Assembly: GCA_035555975.1 (NCBI GenBank)
Contig: DATMFV010000088.1
Span: 1-64,000, forward strand
Source: DATMFV01 sp035555975
GTDB lineage: Bacteria > Verrucomicrobiota > Verrucomicrobiia > Chthoniobacterales > Chthoniobacteraceae
Length of the DNA: 64,000 bases
Direction of reading: 5' to 3'
The first letter of the stretch is position 1; each line of letters opens with the position of its first letter. Below, piece after piece: positions 9,586 through 18,872 of the stretch. Position numbers and translations under genes: made by a program. Below the pieces are notes generated by a model. That model was not told the origin of the DNA and searched no databases. It saw only the letters and a list, made by a program, of their open reading frames with translations.

Positions 9586-10737
9586 TCAGGGGAGAAGCGG
9601 GGCGGGAACCATCACCGTTTCCGGTTTTCCGGGGGCGATCTTCCGGCCGCACGAACGGCGCAGGACCAGTTGGGCGGGAAGCTCGACCTCGGTTTCCTCC
9701 AGCGTTTCGCCGCGGATGAGGCGACAAAGAAGATCGACCGCCGCCTGTGCCGACCCGGCGATGTCCATCCGGATCGTCGTCAGCGAAAACATCGCGAAAC
9801 GTCCATGGCGATCGTCGTCCGACCCGGTGATCGCCATCTCCTCGGGAATGAGGATGCCGTGACGCTTCGCGGAGTCGAACACCCCGAGGGCGGCATAATC
9901 GTTGGTGCAAAGCAGGGCGTCGGGCAGAAGCCGGTCGGCGAAAAGGGGATCGCAGAACCGGGCAAACCGGTCGGCCACGTCGAAGGGCCTTTCGTGTTGA
10001 TAGCGGACCATCACGCCGATGACCTCCCTGTCCCGCCGTTCCCGGAGCATCGCGGGCCATTTTTCGTAGAACGGAGCTTCGTCGAGGAGGTGCAGCGTTC
10101 CGTACGCTTCAATCGCCTGCCTGAACCCGCTCATGCGTCCCGTCACGGAGCGAAAGGTGGAGTGCGGGACCGGCATGACCAGCATGCGATGCCCTACCTT
10201 GAGCAGGTGCTGCGTCAACGCATGAAAGCTGTGGCGCGCCGAGTCGCCCACCAACGGGACGTTCCGCCGCTCGTCCCCCTGCAACGAGACGACCGGGATC
10301 TTCGCCTTTTCGAGAATCTTGAGGTATGCCGGGCCAAAGGAGCGTTGCGTATCGCCGATCAGCAGCACCCCCTCCACCCGCGCGCGGATCATCTCGTCGA
10401 GCACCCGCTCCGCCTGTTCGTGGTGCCAGTGCATGTCGACGAGCAGATGGTCATACCCCTGCTCCATGACCGCCTGCGCCAGGTGCAGCGTCGCCTTTCC
10501 TGCGATTTCGTAGGCCGAACTGAAGTGAACAATGCCGATCAGGTTGCTCCGCCCCCGCTTGAGCGCCACCGACGCGCGGTTGGGCCGGTAGCCGAGTTCC
10601 GCCGCCGCCTTGAGCACCTTTTCCCGCGTCTCCTTCTTGTAACGCGGCGTCCCGTTGAGAATATTCGCCACGGTGGAAGCGGGCATCCCGAGGATTTCGG
10701 CGATTTTTCGTTGGCTGAGCATGATCGAAGGCACCAT
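9586..10737 (-). CDS. LacI-family transcriptional regulator of locus A
   Basis: The N-terminal helix-turn-helix (SQRKIAEILGMPASTVANIL, followed by the hinge GYRPNRASVALKRGRSNLIGI) is diagnostic of the LacI/GalR family. About 270 residues of periplasmic-binding-protein-like effector domain follow, with the dimerisation phrase AITGSDDDRHGRFAM. Such proteins bind a palindromic operator and are released or recruited by a sugar ligand. The gene is immediately upstream of locus A in the same direction, and a perfect palindrome lies between them. The start is uncertain between the ATG at 10737 (MVPSIMLSQ) and the ATG at 10722 (MLSQ); neither has a strong Shine-Dalgarno. The protein is about 383 residues from the first. 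Confidence 0.88.
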   Translation of the reverse strand: MVPSIMLSQRKIAEILGMPASTVANILNGTPRYKKETREKVLKAAAELGYRPNRASVALKRGRSNLIGIVHFSSAYEIAGKATLHLAQAVMEQGYDHLLVDMHWHHEQAERVLDEMIRARVEGVLLIGDTQRSFGPAYLKILEKAKIPVVSLQGDERRNVPLVGDSARHSFHALTQHLLKVGHRMLVMPVPHSTFRSVTGRMSGFRQAIEAYGTLHLLDEAPFYEKWPAMLRERRDREVIGVMVRYQHERPFDVADRFARFCDPLFADRLLPDALLCTNDYAALGVFDSAKRHGILIPEEMAITGSDDDRHGRFAMFSLTTIRMDIAGSAQAAVDLLCRLIRGETLEETEVELPAQLVLRRSCGRKIAPGKPETVMVPAPLLP

Positions 10738-10841
10738 AATAGCAGCGTCTCTACTGCACAAGAAGAGAACCGCACCCGCACGCAAAGCGCCGTCGGGGTT
10801 GTAAGGTTGCCCCCCTTTTCCGGCAGGCGAGCGACAGCTTA

Positions 10842-13718
10842 TCAGCCGTGTTCGAGGAGTTGCCCGAAGCGCTCAACCTCCGGTTTGCGAAAGACCATCC
10901 CGGTTTGCTCCACCAGGGCGGCGGCCTGTTGCCATACGACGCGGGCATGCGGCCTGCGATTAAACCTGATGAAATGTTCGACCTCCAGCAGCGCGCGGTC
11001 AATCTCCATAAAGCGGAACCCATAGTGACGGCATTTCTCCCGGATCAGATGATTGTCCCGGATGAAATCTTCTTCCGTTCCAAAATGAGAATACCAGCGG
11101 CAACGCAACAGCAGGGTCTCCACATAGACGCTGGCGCGCGAGATGCGGCCCAGGACTCGCGCGCTTTCCAGCGCGTTTTCAATCATTTCAAAGGCACGCC
11201 GGCTCATGGCTTCCGAACGATGGTTGATGGCTTCCGCCAACCAGGCATATCCCTTGACAAAGGGCGTGGTATTATTGATCTCAAACACATAGCGGCTGGT
11301 TTCCGCATCTCCCTGTTCGATCCCTTGCAGCACGAGGTCAAGCTTTCCGTTGTCTATCAGGTACTTGGCATGGGTGCTGGCAGCAAGGCCGGGGAGCAGG
11401 ATGCGCTCCGGCTCATCCAGTCGCATGTAATCGACAGCAATCTTGAAATGTTGAGCCGCCTCCTGAAGATACCCCGTACAGGAGAGGAAATACCCCAAAA
11501 CGGAATAAGTATAATACATCCATTCACAATCCATGGAATGGTGTGGCGGCGGCTCGACCTGCTGCGTATTGGCCAGGAGCCGGCTCAACCGCTGGCAGGC
11601 AAGCAGCCCCAGCCGCATGTTTCCGTCCAGCAGACAGATCCGTATCAGATGGCAGACGCTGGCCGAGAAAAGAAGAGGGGGGCCGCAATGCTTCAGGTAG
11701 CTCTGGCATCGCAGCAGGAGCTTTGTCGAAGCCGCGAGATTGTCCCGCAGGCGCTCCACGTGCCCCATTGCCAGAAAAATGAGCCCTTTGGATTGAGGGG
11801 AAAGCTCGGGAAGGAGATGCCGCCGACCTCCTTTTTCAAAAAATGAATCGAGAAAAGCGGCGGTCTCCTGCACACCGCCCAGTTCGCTAAGCAGGTAGGC
11901 ATGGAAACCGCGCGAAATCCTGCTCAGGGCAACTTCCCTGAAAGCCCGCTCTGCCAGCCCTGCGTTGCACCCATGGTGAACAGCGGAAAAGAGCGGCGTA
12001 AATTCATCAATCGTATCGGGATACTCCTTTTCAGGCAGCGCGCGGTAGTATTCATACAGCACTTCGTGCCCATTTTTCCAGACCTCCGGATCATTCACCT
12101 TCAGATACGAGGCAAAGAACCCGTGAGCGATCGGGTGCAAGGCGATGTTGAGCCCCGCCCCATACCCGGCAAGGTAGCTGCGCCGCAAAACAGCGGCTGC
12201 TTCCATCCACCGTTCCTTGCCCAACATCCTGAGATCATGGAAGAGCGCCGCCTCCATCAACGGGCTTTCCAACAGGGCGCGCAGAGCCTCCTCCTCGGGA
12301 GGGCGGTCAAAGAACGAGGTCAGCAACAGCAACGCAAGCTCCGGCGTCCCGGCGAGCCACTTCACATAGACCCGCAACATCCGCGCGGTCGGGTCGTCCA
12401 GACCAGCGAACCCCTTCGGAGAACGCCAGGGGGAACTCAACTCCTCCAACGCCGTCGGCAGCGGCTCCGAAGACTCCAGCGAAGGAAGGCGGCAATACCC
12501 CGCCAGCAGACGGGCGAGCAAAGGGCTTCCATTGACAAAACTGACAGCCTTGCGGATATCCGGGAGCATTCCGCGCACCCCGAGTTCCCTCAGCAGGAAA
12601 CGAGTGGCCTGCGTCGAAAGCGGCCCCATTTCCAGAACCGATTCCGCGCGGATCGCAGCCGGCTGGCGCGTCGCTATCAGGATCGCCCCGCGGCCATCGG
12701 AAGGCAACCCTTCCAGCACAAACGTGAGCACATCGTCGCGAAGCTCCCCGGAGGCGGGAGTCTCCGGAGGTTGGAGCATCGTTTCGAGGCCGTCGAGCAC
12801 CACCAGAACCCCTTTCTGCTCAATCGCCGAAAGGAAAAGCCGGGCCATGCCTTCCGCGGAAATCCGCCTGGGCAGCTCGATGTCGAGCGCCTCCGCCAAG
12901 GCCGCCCGCCATGGCCAGGCTACCTGCAATGCCTGGTGATCCATCCCCTGGCGATAAAACTCCCAGATGAAGACTTTGCGAAAACGGAACTCCCGCCGAA
13001 ACAGCCCATCATCGAGCCATTTACTGATCAACGAAGTCTTGCCTACGCCGCCCGGAGCGACAACCTGCACGACCGGTTCGCTCCTGATCAGGAGCCGGTC
13101 CGTCAACGCTTCCAGATCCGCATCCCTGCCGACCAGAAGGCCGTCTTCGGCTGTCGTCAGGCTTCCGAAGACGATGGGTTGCAATGCCACCTTCTTTTCT
13201 TTGAAATCCGCCTTGAGCGAAGCCTCCAGCCTGTCGAGCGCTTCGTTGTCAGCCAAGGCTTCATCAATGAAAATGCCGATGTTCTCGGTCCGCAGCGAAC
13301 GCTCCCCGTCGTTGGCATAGACACGCACGGGCTGGGCGGGATCATTGAGATTGCTATTGCGTCGCTCAAACCAGTCAGCCGTTAAAATCTCATAACCCCT
13401 GGGACCAAAAGCCTGCTCAATCCAGACCGAGCTGAAAGCCCGCAGGAGCACCGTATCCAGCGTGAAAGCCGCGCTCCCGCGCCCCCCGGTCAATAATGGA
13501 ACCTTCCGGTCGCGATGCCGCTTCAGAATGACCATGGCCAGCACCAATGCCCGGACCCCCTTGGTCTGGCGGAATTTCCTGATCCGATGCCCCGCGGGCG
13601 CGTAAGTATGGGTAAATGCCTCAATGCGCGTCTTGTCCCGCGCAAACAACATTCGAACAAGCCGAAAGTTCCCTTTGCCATCCAAATAGAGATCCACCCG
13701 ATCAGTCGAATTCATCAT
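10842..13718 (-). CDS. STAND-type NTPase with C-terminal helical/TPR-like repeats
   Basis: About 958 residues in three parts. The first ~200 residues are a domain I do not recognise. Residues ~195-480 form a P-loop NTPase with Walker A APGGVGKTS (about 221-229), the phrase FIWEFYRQG that follows Walker A in many bacterial STAND proteins, and Walker B VLVVLDGLE (about 305-313). The rest is alpha-helical, consistent with degenerate TPRs as a sensor. STAND proteins are signal-dependent switches, and several bacterial classes act in antiphage defence. I prefer the ATG at 13718, with GGAAG 10 nt upstream, over an in-frame TTG at 13727. Part of the gene is less G+C-rich than its surroundings (28 of 60 bases at 11041-11100 against 39 of 60 at 9661-9720), which suggests transfer. 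No obvious partner effector is adjacent. Confidence 0.75.
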   Translation of the reverse strand: MMNSTDRVDLYLDGKGNFRLVRMLFARDKTRIEAFTHTYAPAGHRIRKFRQTKGVRALVLAMVILKRHRDRKVPLLTGGRGSAAFTLDTVLLRAFSSVWIEQAFGPRGYEILTADWFERRNSNLNDPAQPVRVYANDGERSLRTENIGIFIDEALADNEALDRLEASLKADFKEKKVALQPIVFGSLTTAEDGLLVGRDADLEALTDRLLIRSEPVVQVVAPGGVGKTSLISKWLDDGLFRREFRFRKVFIWEFYRQGMDHQALQVAWPWRAALAEALDIELPRRISAEGMARLFLSAIEQKGVLVVLDGLETMLQPPETPASGELRDDVLTFVLEGLPSDGRGAILIATRQPAAIRAESVLEMGPLSTQATRFLLRELGVRGMLPDIRKAVSFVNGSPLLARLLAGYCRLPSLESSEPLPTALEELSSPWRSPKGFAGLDDPTARMLRVYVKWLAGTPELALLLLTSFFDRPPEEEALRALLESPLMEAALFHDLRMLGKERWMEAAAVLRRSYLAGYGAGLNIALHPIAHGFFASYLKVNDPEVWKNGHEVLYEYYRALPEKEYPDTIDEFTPLFSAVHHGCNAGLAERAFREVALSRISRGFHAYLLSELGGVQETAAFLDSFFEKGGRRHLLPELSPQSKGLIFLAMGHVERLRDNLAASTKLLLRCQSYLKHCGPPLLFSASVCHLIRICLLDGNMRLGLLACQRLSRLLANTQQVEPPPHHSMDCEWMYYTYSVLGYFLSCTGYLQEAAQHFKIAVDYMRLDEPERILLPGLAASTHAKYLIDNGKLDLVLQGIEQGDAETSRYVFEINNTTPFVKGYAWLAEAINHRSEAMSRRAFEMIENALESARVLGRISRASVYVETLLLRCRWYSHFGTEEDFIRDNHLIREKCRHYGFRFMEIDRALLEVEHFIRFNRRPHARVVWQQAAALVEQTGMVFRKPEVERFGQLLEHG

Positions 13719-13759
13719 GCCGTTCAAACTTCCAGAAAAATATTGGCAGCGCGCCTAAT

Positions 13760-13784
13760 GGTCGCCTGTCTAAAAACAGGGACC
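13760..13784. promoter_or_regulatory. Imperfect inverted repeat upstream of the STAND gene
   Basis: The arms GGTC-CCTGT and ACAGG-GACC, with one bulged G and a CTAAAA loop, lie 42 nt upstream of the STAND start. They fall in the intergenic region shared with the divergent lipoprotein gene at 13971. The repeat could be an operator or an mRNA hairpin; the sequence does not decide. Confidence 0.3.
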
Positions 13785-13970
13785 ATAAATGCTTTTGCAG
13801 GAGCCGTGAAGTCAATGGAAAAAGGCCCTTTTTTTGAATTTCAGGGTTATGGAAATGGTTTGGCAGACGCCATCCGGCGATTGGTGCATTTTCCTCCCTA
13901 TGCATCCGGCAACCTCACCCTCCCGCCCTTTCATGGATCGGGCTCCATTCTTATCACCTCTCGCCTTCCC

Positions 13971-14255
13971 ATGAAAAAAAGCCTTTTCCATGCCGCTTTG
14001 ATCGCCCTGTTTTCCCTCGGCTCCACGGGCTGTCAGTCGAGAGGAATCCTGGGACCCGCCCCCACCTACCATTCGCCGAGAACGCTGGCACAGATTGAAG
14101 CGGACGAAGCCTATATCGACCGGATGGAGGAAAAAGCCCGCCATCGCAGACATGAAGACCAGATGGCCAGCGCCCGCGCCACGGAAGTGGCAACCCGGCA
14201 CAACCCGACCAGCGTGAGCACCTCCACCACCACGATCTTCCCATTCTTCTGGTAA
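13971..14255 (+). CDS. Small hypothetical lipoprotein
   Basis: A 94-residue protein whose N-terminus MKKSLFHAALIALFSLGSTGC is a lipoprotein signal with a weak lipobox (STGC). The mature part is short and polar, with an Arg/Glu/His-rich helical stretch (IDRMEEKARHRRHEDQMA) and a Thr/Ser-rich tail ending IFPFFW. No family is recognised. It is followed 30 nt later by another small lipoprotein with a similar charged middle (SEEYALRRQERQDQYEA), so the two may be diverged tandem relatives. It is divergent from the STAND gene. Confidence 0.65.
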   Translation: MKKSLFHAALIALFSLGSTGCQSRGILGPAPTYHSPRTLAQIEADEAYIDRMEEKARHRRHEDQMASARATEVATRHNPTSVSTSTTTIFPFFW

Positions 14256-14285
14256 GAAACCCAAGCCACACAAAACCCAACCACC

Positions 14286-14576
14286 ATGAAACAGACTGCT
14301 ATTGCCATTACCCTCCTGATTCCCATGTTTGCGACCGGATGCGCCACCAATTCGGCTCCCGGAGCCAACAGCGCACGCATCAATGACGGGCGGACCCGCC
14401 CCGATGCCCTCGTCTCGCAAAGCTCCTACGAAAACCAGCACAGGCAACGTCGGAATGAAAGTGAAGAATATGCGCTTCGCCGTCAGGAAAGACAGGATCA
14501 ATATGAAGCGGTGATCACCCCCGTCAAAACCGCGACCGATACACTGGGGCTGCTTGGCATTCGCCTTGGCCGATGA
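14286..14576 (+). CDS. Small hypothetical lipoprotein
   Basis: A 96-residue protein with lipoprotein signal MKQTAIAITLLIPMFATGC (lipobox ATGC). The mature region is polar, with an Arg/Glu/Gln-rich helix and a C-terminal segment VKTATDTLGLLGIRLGR. It is the second of two adjacent small lipoprotein genes, probably co-transcribed, and is followed by a strong hairpin at 14622-14646. No known family is recognised. Confidence 0.65.
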   Translation: MKQTAIAITLLIPMFATGCATNSAPGANSARINDGRTRPDALVSQSSYENQHRQRRNESEEYALRRQERQDQYEAVITPVKTATDTLGLLGIRLGR

Positions 14577-14621
14577 CAGGTTAACAGCCATCAGAGAATA
14601 AACTATCAGCCAACCATCGCC

Positions 14622-14646
14622 GGCGACCGGGGCGCTCCCGGTCGCC
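14622..14646. terminator. Probable bidirectional terminator hairpin
   Basis: A perfect 10-bp stem (GGCGACCGGG / CCCGGTCGCC) with a 5-nt loop is followed on the plus strand by a T-rich stretch (TGTTAATCTGTCTT). It lies between the convergent ends of the lipoprotein gene (14576) and the ankyrin-like lipoprotein gene (14669), where a shared terminator is expected. Confidence 0.72.
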
Positions 14647-14668
14647 TGTTAATCTGTCTTAACAAAGG

Positions 14669-15196
14669 TCAATGCCAGCGCCCGCAAGGGCAATGTTCCC
14701 CGATCAGGCTCGGTCGCAATATATCGCCGATGATCAGGCGCCATTTCCGTTTCATTGTTGCATCCCTGATATCCGCCGGGGTGCCTATATTTCGACTTAC
14801 AAAATAGCGGGCCATCTCTTCGTGGCCATTGAAGGCGGAATAATAAGCGAGGTTGATTTCATGGATCACCGGCTTCGCACCCTGGCTGAGAAGAAAGTCT
14901 GCCATGGGCTTGTTCTCCTGGCTGATCGCATATTGCATCGGAACCCAGTCGCCTTGTTGGGCGTCCTTGCCGGAACTTGCGGCCTTGTCGGCAGAAGAGG
15001 GCCCGGACTTCATGGGCATATTGGCAAACCCGCGCCTGACGGTTGCTTTTGCCAGCGCCACATCCCCCGCTCGCACCGCAGCGCCAAACTGTTCCCGGCT
15101 GGCCTGGTCATGCCGGAGAGCGCATCCCGAAAGGATTGCTCCACAAAGAATCAATACGATGGATTTGAGCCAAAAAAGTGAACGGGCGGGTGTCAT
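14669..15196 (-). CDS. Ankyrin-repeat-like lipoprotein
   Basis: A 175-residue protein with signal peptide and lipobox (ILCGAILSGC). The mature part contains two ankyrin-like units: MQYAISQENKPMADFLLSQG and LAYYSAFNGHEEMARYFVSR both follow the ankyrin helix-turn-helix pattern. Such proteins mediate protein contacts in the periplasm. It is convergent with the small lipoproteins and separate from the Fe-S gene. Its partner is unknown. Confidence 0.65.
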   Translation of the reverse strand: MTPARSLFWLKSIVLILCGAILSGCALRHDQASREQFGAAVRAGDVALAKATVRRGFANMPMKSGPSSADKAASSGKDAQQGDWVPMQYAISQENKPMADFLLSQGAKPVIHEINLAYYSAFNGHEEMARYFVSRNIGTPADIRDATMKRKWRLIIGDILRPSLIGEHCPCGRWH

Positions 15197-15376
15197 GGAC
15201 CGAATTTACCCCGCCCATGGCCACACGTCGCCCAAACCATTTCCATAACATGCCGCCACCGGCTTCCTTGCGGTGCCAAAAATCGCCATCCAGCCGGAAC
15301 GCGCCTTTTTCACTCTGCGGCGCGTCAAGGATCAGGGAGAAAAACCGCCCTTCGTCGGAGGTGACTCCGCCGGGCG

Positions 15377-15739
15377 CTACGCCGCGAAACTCTCCCCGCA
15401 GGAACAGTGGGCGACGGCGTTCGGGTTGGTCACCTTGAAGCCCCCCTGCTGCAAATCGTCGCTGTAGTCGAGGACGGAGCCGCTGACAAAGAGGGCGCTT
15501 TTGGGGTCGATCACGACGTTGACCTCCTGCGTCGGGACGAGGATGTCGCGGTTCGCCGGACCGTCGACGAGATCCATCTTGTACTGCAAACCGGAGCAGC
15601 CGCCCCCGATGACCGCCACGCGCAGCGCCCCGTCGGGCCGCCCCTGGCGCGTGAGCAGGGAAGTCAGCTTCCGCGCCGCGCTTTCGGTGATACGGACGAG
15701 CTTCTCGTTGCCGATCTTGTATTTGATTTCAGGATTCAT
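15377..15739 (-). CDS. IscA/ErpA-type iron-sulfur cluster carrier
   Basis: A 120-residue A-type carrier with the three conserved cysteines, the first in GGGCSGLQY and the other two in the C-terminal CSCG. These cysteines bind an Fe-S cluster and pass it to apo-enzymes. The length is normal for the family from the ATG at 15739 (MNPEIKYKIG). A longer upstream reading would add 65 unrelated residues that run into fabF, so I reject it. It lies about 180 nt downstream of fabF in the same direction. Whether it is ErpA or IscA cannot be separated from sequence alone. Confidence 0.88.
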   Translation of the reverse strand: MNPEIKYKIGNEKLVRITESAARKLTSLLTRQGRPDGALRVAVIGGGCSGLQYKMDLVDGPANRDILVPTQEVNVVIDPKSALFVSGSVLDYSDDLQQGGFKVTNPNAVAHCSCGESFAA

Positions 15740-15923
15740 GGCTTGCTTGCGGGCAAGATACCACCCCCGCAGGCAAAAGGCGATGCCAAATCGGTTCGCC
15801 CGGATGTCCAATCGCCTGGAGGGTCGATCTCCGCGTCGACCGCCCGCGTTGGACTTCGAGTTCACCCGGTTTCTCGCGGCAACCTCAAACGCCGCGGCGC
15901 GCGGAGTCCCGCCCTCCAGGGTG

Positions 15924-17189
15924 TCACCCCTCAAACGCCTTCGCGATCAACGTGGCGTTGTGCCCGCCGAAGCCGAAGGAGTTGTTGACCGCCACGCGCA
16001 CCTTCCGTTCGCGGGCGACGTGCGGCACGTAGTCGAGATCGCATTCGGGGTCGGGGTTGTCGAGGTTGATCGTCGGCGGGATAAGCCCGTCGCGGATCGC
16101 CATCACACACGCCGCCATCTCCACCGCGCCCGCCGCGCCGAGCAGGTGCCCGGTCATCGATTTTGTGGAGGAGACCACCAGCCCATCCTTTGACGACGGG
16201 CAGGCGTGTTCGCCGAAAACGGCCTTGATCGCTTTGGTTTCGCAGATGTCGCCGAGACCGGTCGAAGTCCCGTGCGCGTTGACGTAATCGACCTCGCCGG
16301 CCGTCACGCCCGCCTTGTCGAGCGCCATCTGCATGCAGCGCGCCGCCCCTTCCCCCTCGGGAAGCGGGGAGGTCATGTGGTAGGCGTCCGCCGAAAGGCC
16401 ATACCCGGCCAGTTCACAATAAATCCGTGCGCCGCGCCGCTTGGCGTGTTCGAGTTCCTCAATCAGAAGCACCCCGGCCCCCTCGCCCATCACAAACCCG
16501 TCGCGATCGCGGTCAAAGGGACGCGAAGCCTTCTGCGGTTCGTCGTTGCGGGTGCTGAGCGCTTTCATCGCCGCAAAACCGCCGATCCCGATCGGCACCA
16601 CCGTCGCCTCGGCCCCGCCGCAGAGGAAAAGATCGGCATCGCCGTGCTGAATCATCCGCCACGCTTCGCCGATCGCGTGGCACGCCGTCGCGCACGCCGA
16701 GACGGTCGAAAAATTCGGCCCTGCCAGCCCGTACTCCATGGAGACCAGCCCGCTCGCCATGTTGCTGATCATCATCGGGATCATGAAGGGCGAAATCCGG
16801 CCCGGCCCCTTGTTGAACATCGTGTGCATCTGGTCGCTCAAGGTCTTGAGCCCGCCGATGCCGCTCCCGATCACCACGCCGAACCGGTTGCGGTCCACGG
16901 CGTCGAGGTCGACCCCGGAATCCTCCAGCGCCATTTTTGAAGCCGCCATCCCGAACTGCGTGTAACGGTCGGTCCGCCGGACATCCTTCGGGTTCCTGAA
17001 AAATCCGACCGGTTCAAACCCCTTGACCTCGCCTGCGATATGGCAGGCGTGCCCCGTCAGGTCAAAGGCGGTGATCGTGTCGATCCCGCTGCGACCGTGG
17101 GTCACGGCGTCCCAAAACGACGCGAGCTGATTTCCAACCGGGGTAATGACCCCGATCCCGGTGATGACGACTTTACGTTCTGTGGACAT
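15924..17189 (-). CDS. fabF: Beta-ketoacyl-ACP synthase II (FabF)
   Basis: A 421-residue thiolase-fold enzyme that condenses malonyl-ACP with acyl-ACP in fatty-acid elongation, in the cytoplasm. The N-terminal motif VVITGIGVITPVGN, the nucleophile Cys166 in SACATACHA, and the two catalytic histidines in NAHGTST and KSMTGHLLGAAG are all present, as is the C-terminal NNSFGFGGHN. The length matches the family. No acpP gene is found within the ~100 bp upstream, so it is not in the usual fab cluster. A normal housekeeping gene. Confidence 0.95.
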   Translation of the reverse strand: MSTERKVVITGIGVITPVGNQLASFWDAVTHGRSGIDTITAFDLTGHACHIAGEVKGFEPVGFFRNPKDVRRTDRYTQFGMAASKMALEDSGVDLDAVDRNRFGVVIGSGIGGLKTLSDQMHTMFNKGPGRISPFMIPMMISNMASGLVSMEYGLAGPNFSTVSACATACHAIGEAWRMIQHGDADLFLCGGAEATVVPIGIGGFAAMKALSTRNDEPQKASRPFDRDRDGFVMGEGAGVLLIEELEHAKRRGARIYCELAGYGLSADAYHMTSPLPEGEGAARCMQMALDKAGVTAGEVDYVNAHGTSTGLGDICETKAIKAVFGEHACPSSKDGLVVSSTKSMTGHLLGAAGAVEMAACVMAIRDGLIPPTINLDNPDPECDLDYVPHVARERKVRVAVNNSFGFGGHNATLIAKAFEG

Positions 17190-17286
17190 AAGGCGGCGGT
17201 ATCCTTCACGCGGCGGCGCGACGATGCAAACGCAAAAATGAAGTTACCACGAAAACCACGCCCCAAAAGCCGCTTTTAGAGCGTTT

Positions 17287-18642
17287 TCAATGCGCCAGCT
17301 TGCGGTAAAGGGTCGCCATGCTGATCCCGAGCATCCGCGCGGCGCGATCGCGCGACCCGTCGTTGAAGCGGATCGTCTCCTCAATGAACCGCCGCTCCAG
17401 CGTCTTGACAAACTGGTCGAGCGTCTCGCCGACCGGCAGGGGGCAGTCGGTCTCGGCGGCGGGCTGGTCCGAATGGCTGCTGACGTGGGGAGGCAGATCG
17501 CAGACCCGGATCACCCCTCCCTCGCAAAGGGCGCATGCCCGCTCGACGGCATTTTCCAGTTCGCGGACGTTCCCGGCCCAATGGTATTTGGCGAGGCAAC
17601 TGAGCGCCTCGGGCTCGATCCGGGGCGGTTCGGTCTGGTTCTGGTTGCTGATCTTCTGGATGAAGTGCTGGGTGAGCAGCGGGATATCCTCCAGCCGTTC
17701 CCGCAAGGGGGGCATCTCGATCGGGATCACCGCCAGCCGGTAATAAAGATCTTCGCGGAACTCCCCGCTGCGGATCTTCTCCTGCAACGTCTCGTTGGTC
17801 GCCGCCAGGACGCGGACGTTGATGGCGATGCTCCCGTTGTCGCCCACGCGGCGGATCTCCCGCTCCTGAAGCACCCGCAGAAGCTTCGTCTGCAACGGCG
17901 GGGCCATTGAGTTGACCTCATCGAGAAAGATCGTCCCGTTCTGGGCTTCTTCGAAGAGCCCCATCTTGTCCTGCACCGCCCCGGTAAAGGCCCCTTTCTT
18001 ATGCCCGAAAAGCTCGCTTTCGAGCAGGTTTTCCGGCAGCGCCGAACAGTTGATCGCCACAAACGGGTGGTGCTGCCGCCGGCTGTTGAAATGGAGCGCC
18101 CGGGCGACCAGTTCCTTTCCGGTGCCGCTCTCGCCCTGGATCAGGATGGTGCTGTCGGTGTTGGCGACCTTCCCGACCAAGGTATAAACCTGCTGCATCT
18201 TATGGCTGGTGCCGACGATGTTCTCAAACTTGTAGCGGTTTTTGAGTTCCTTCTTGAGGTAGACGTTCTCGCGGACGGCGAGCTGAAAATCGAGCGCCCG
18301 CTGGATCGTCATCTGAAGGTCGTCGATCTTGAACGGCTTGGTGACGTAATCATACGCGCCAAGCTTCATCGCCTCCACCGCCGTTTCGACCGAGGCATAC
18401 CCGGTGATCATGATCACCGCCGGGAGCGGGTTGAGCTGATGACACGCACGCAGCACATCAAAGCCGCCGACCTTCTCCATCTTGATGTCGGCAATGACCA
18501 CCTGCGGTTCCAGGGTGGTGAGCGCTTCGAGCGCGCGTTCAGCGGAGTTAAAGGGGGAAACCTGATGTCCCAGGTCCCGGCAAAGGGTGGCGATGACCTC
18601 CACCATTGCCGGCTCGTCGTCGATTACTAAAATCCGGGCCAT
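17287..18642 (-). CDS. Sigma-54-dependent NtrC-family response regulator
   Basis: A 451-residue regulator with three intact parts. The receiver domain (1-120) has the acidic pair DDE and phospho-acceptor Asp52 in IADIKM, and the conserved Lys in YVTKPF. The AAA+ domain has Walker A GESGTGKE, the sigma-54 contact loop GAFTGA and Walker B. The C-terminal Fis-type HTH ends RMLGISMATLYRKLAH. It should activate sigma-54 promoters on phosphorylation. No histidine kinase is adjacent, so this is an orphan regulator in the window. Confidence 0.93.
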   Translation of the reverse strand: MARILVIDDEPAMVEVIATLCRDLGHQVSPFNSAERALEALTTLEPQVVIADIKMEKVGGFDVLRACHQLNPLPAVIMITGYASVETAVEAMKLGAYDYVTKPFKIDDLQMTIQRALDFQLAVRENVYLKKELKNRYKFENIVGTSHKMQQVYTLVGKVANTDSTILIQGESGTGKELVARALHFNSRRQHHPFVAINCSALPENLLESELFGHKKGAFTGAVQDKMGLFEEAQNGTIFLDEVNSMAPPLQTKLLRVLQEREIRRVGDNGSIAINVRVLAATNETLQEKIRSGEFREDLYYRLAVIPIEMPPLRERLEDIPLLTQHFIQKISNQNQTEPPRIEPEALSCLAKYHWAGNVRELENAVERACALCEGGVIRVCDLPPHVSSHSDQPAAETDCPLPVGETLDQFVKTLERRFIEETIRFNDGSRDRAARMLGISMATLYRKLAH

Positions 18643-18857
18643 GAACTCTCAATAATGAGTTACCTTCACTTTTGCAATCTCCGAATCCAAAAATGCGAGC
18701 GAAAAGGGGACGCTTTTATCGTTTTCGGGAATGAAAACGATCCATTTCAGTTCGAAACCGTCGACTTTTATACCGAAATGATGCTCCGCCAGACCCGGAT
18801 GCCCCCAACGTTGACCTGTCCCTAAAATAAAACGCGAATGACAATCTTCTTTGGGTA

Positions 18858-18870
18858 GAGTAAGGTACTC
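18858..18870. promoter_or_regulatory. Inverted repeat over the ribosome binding site of the antitoxin gene
   Basis: GAGTA-AGG-TACTC lies just upstream of the antitoxin ATG at 18873, with the AAGG Shine-Dalgarno in its loop. Toxin-antitoxin operons are commonly autoregulated from such a site, but here that is inferred from position only. Confidence 0.4.
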
Positions 18871-18872
18871 CT

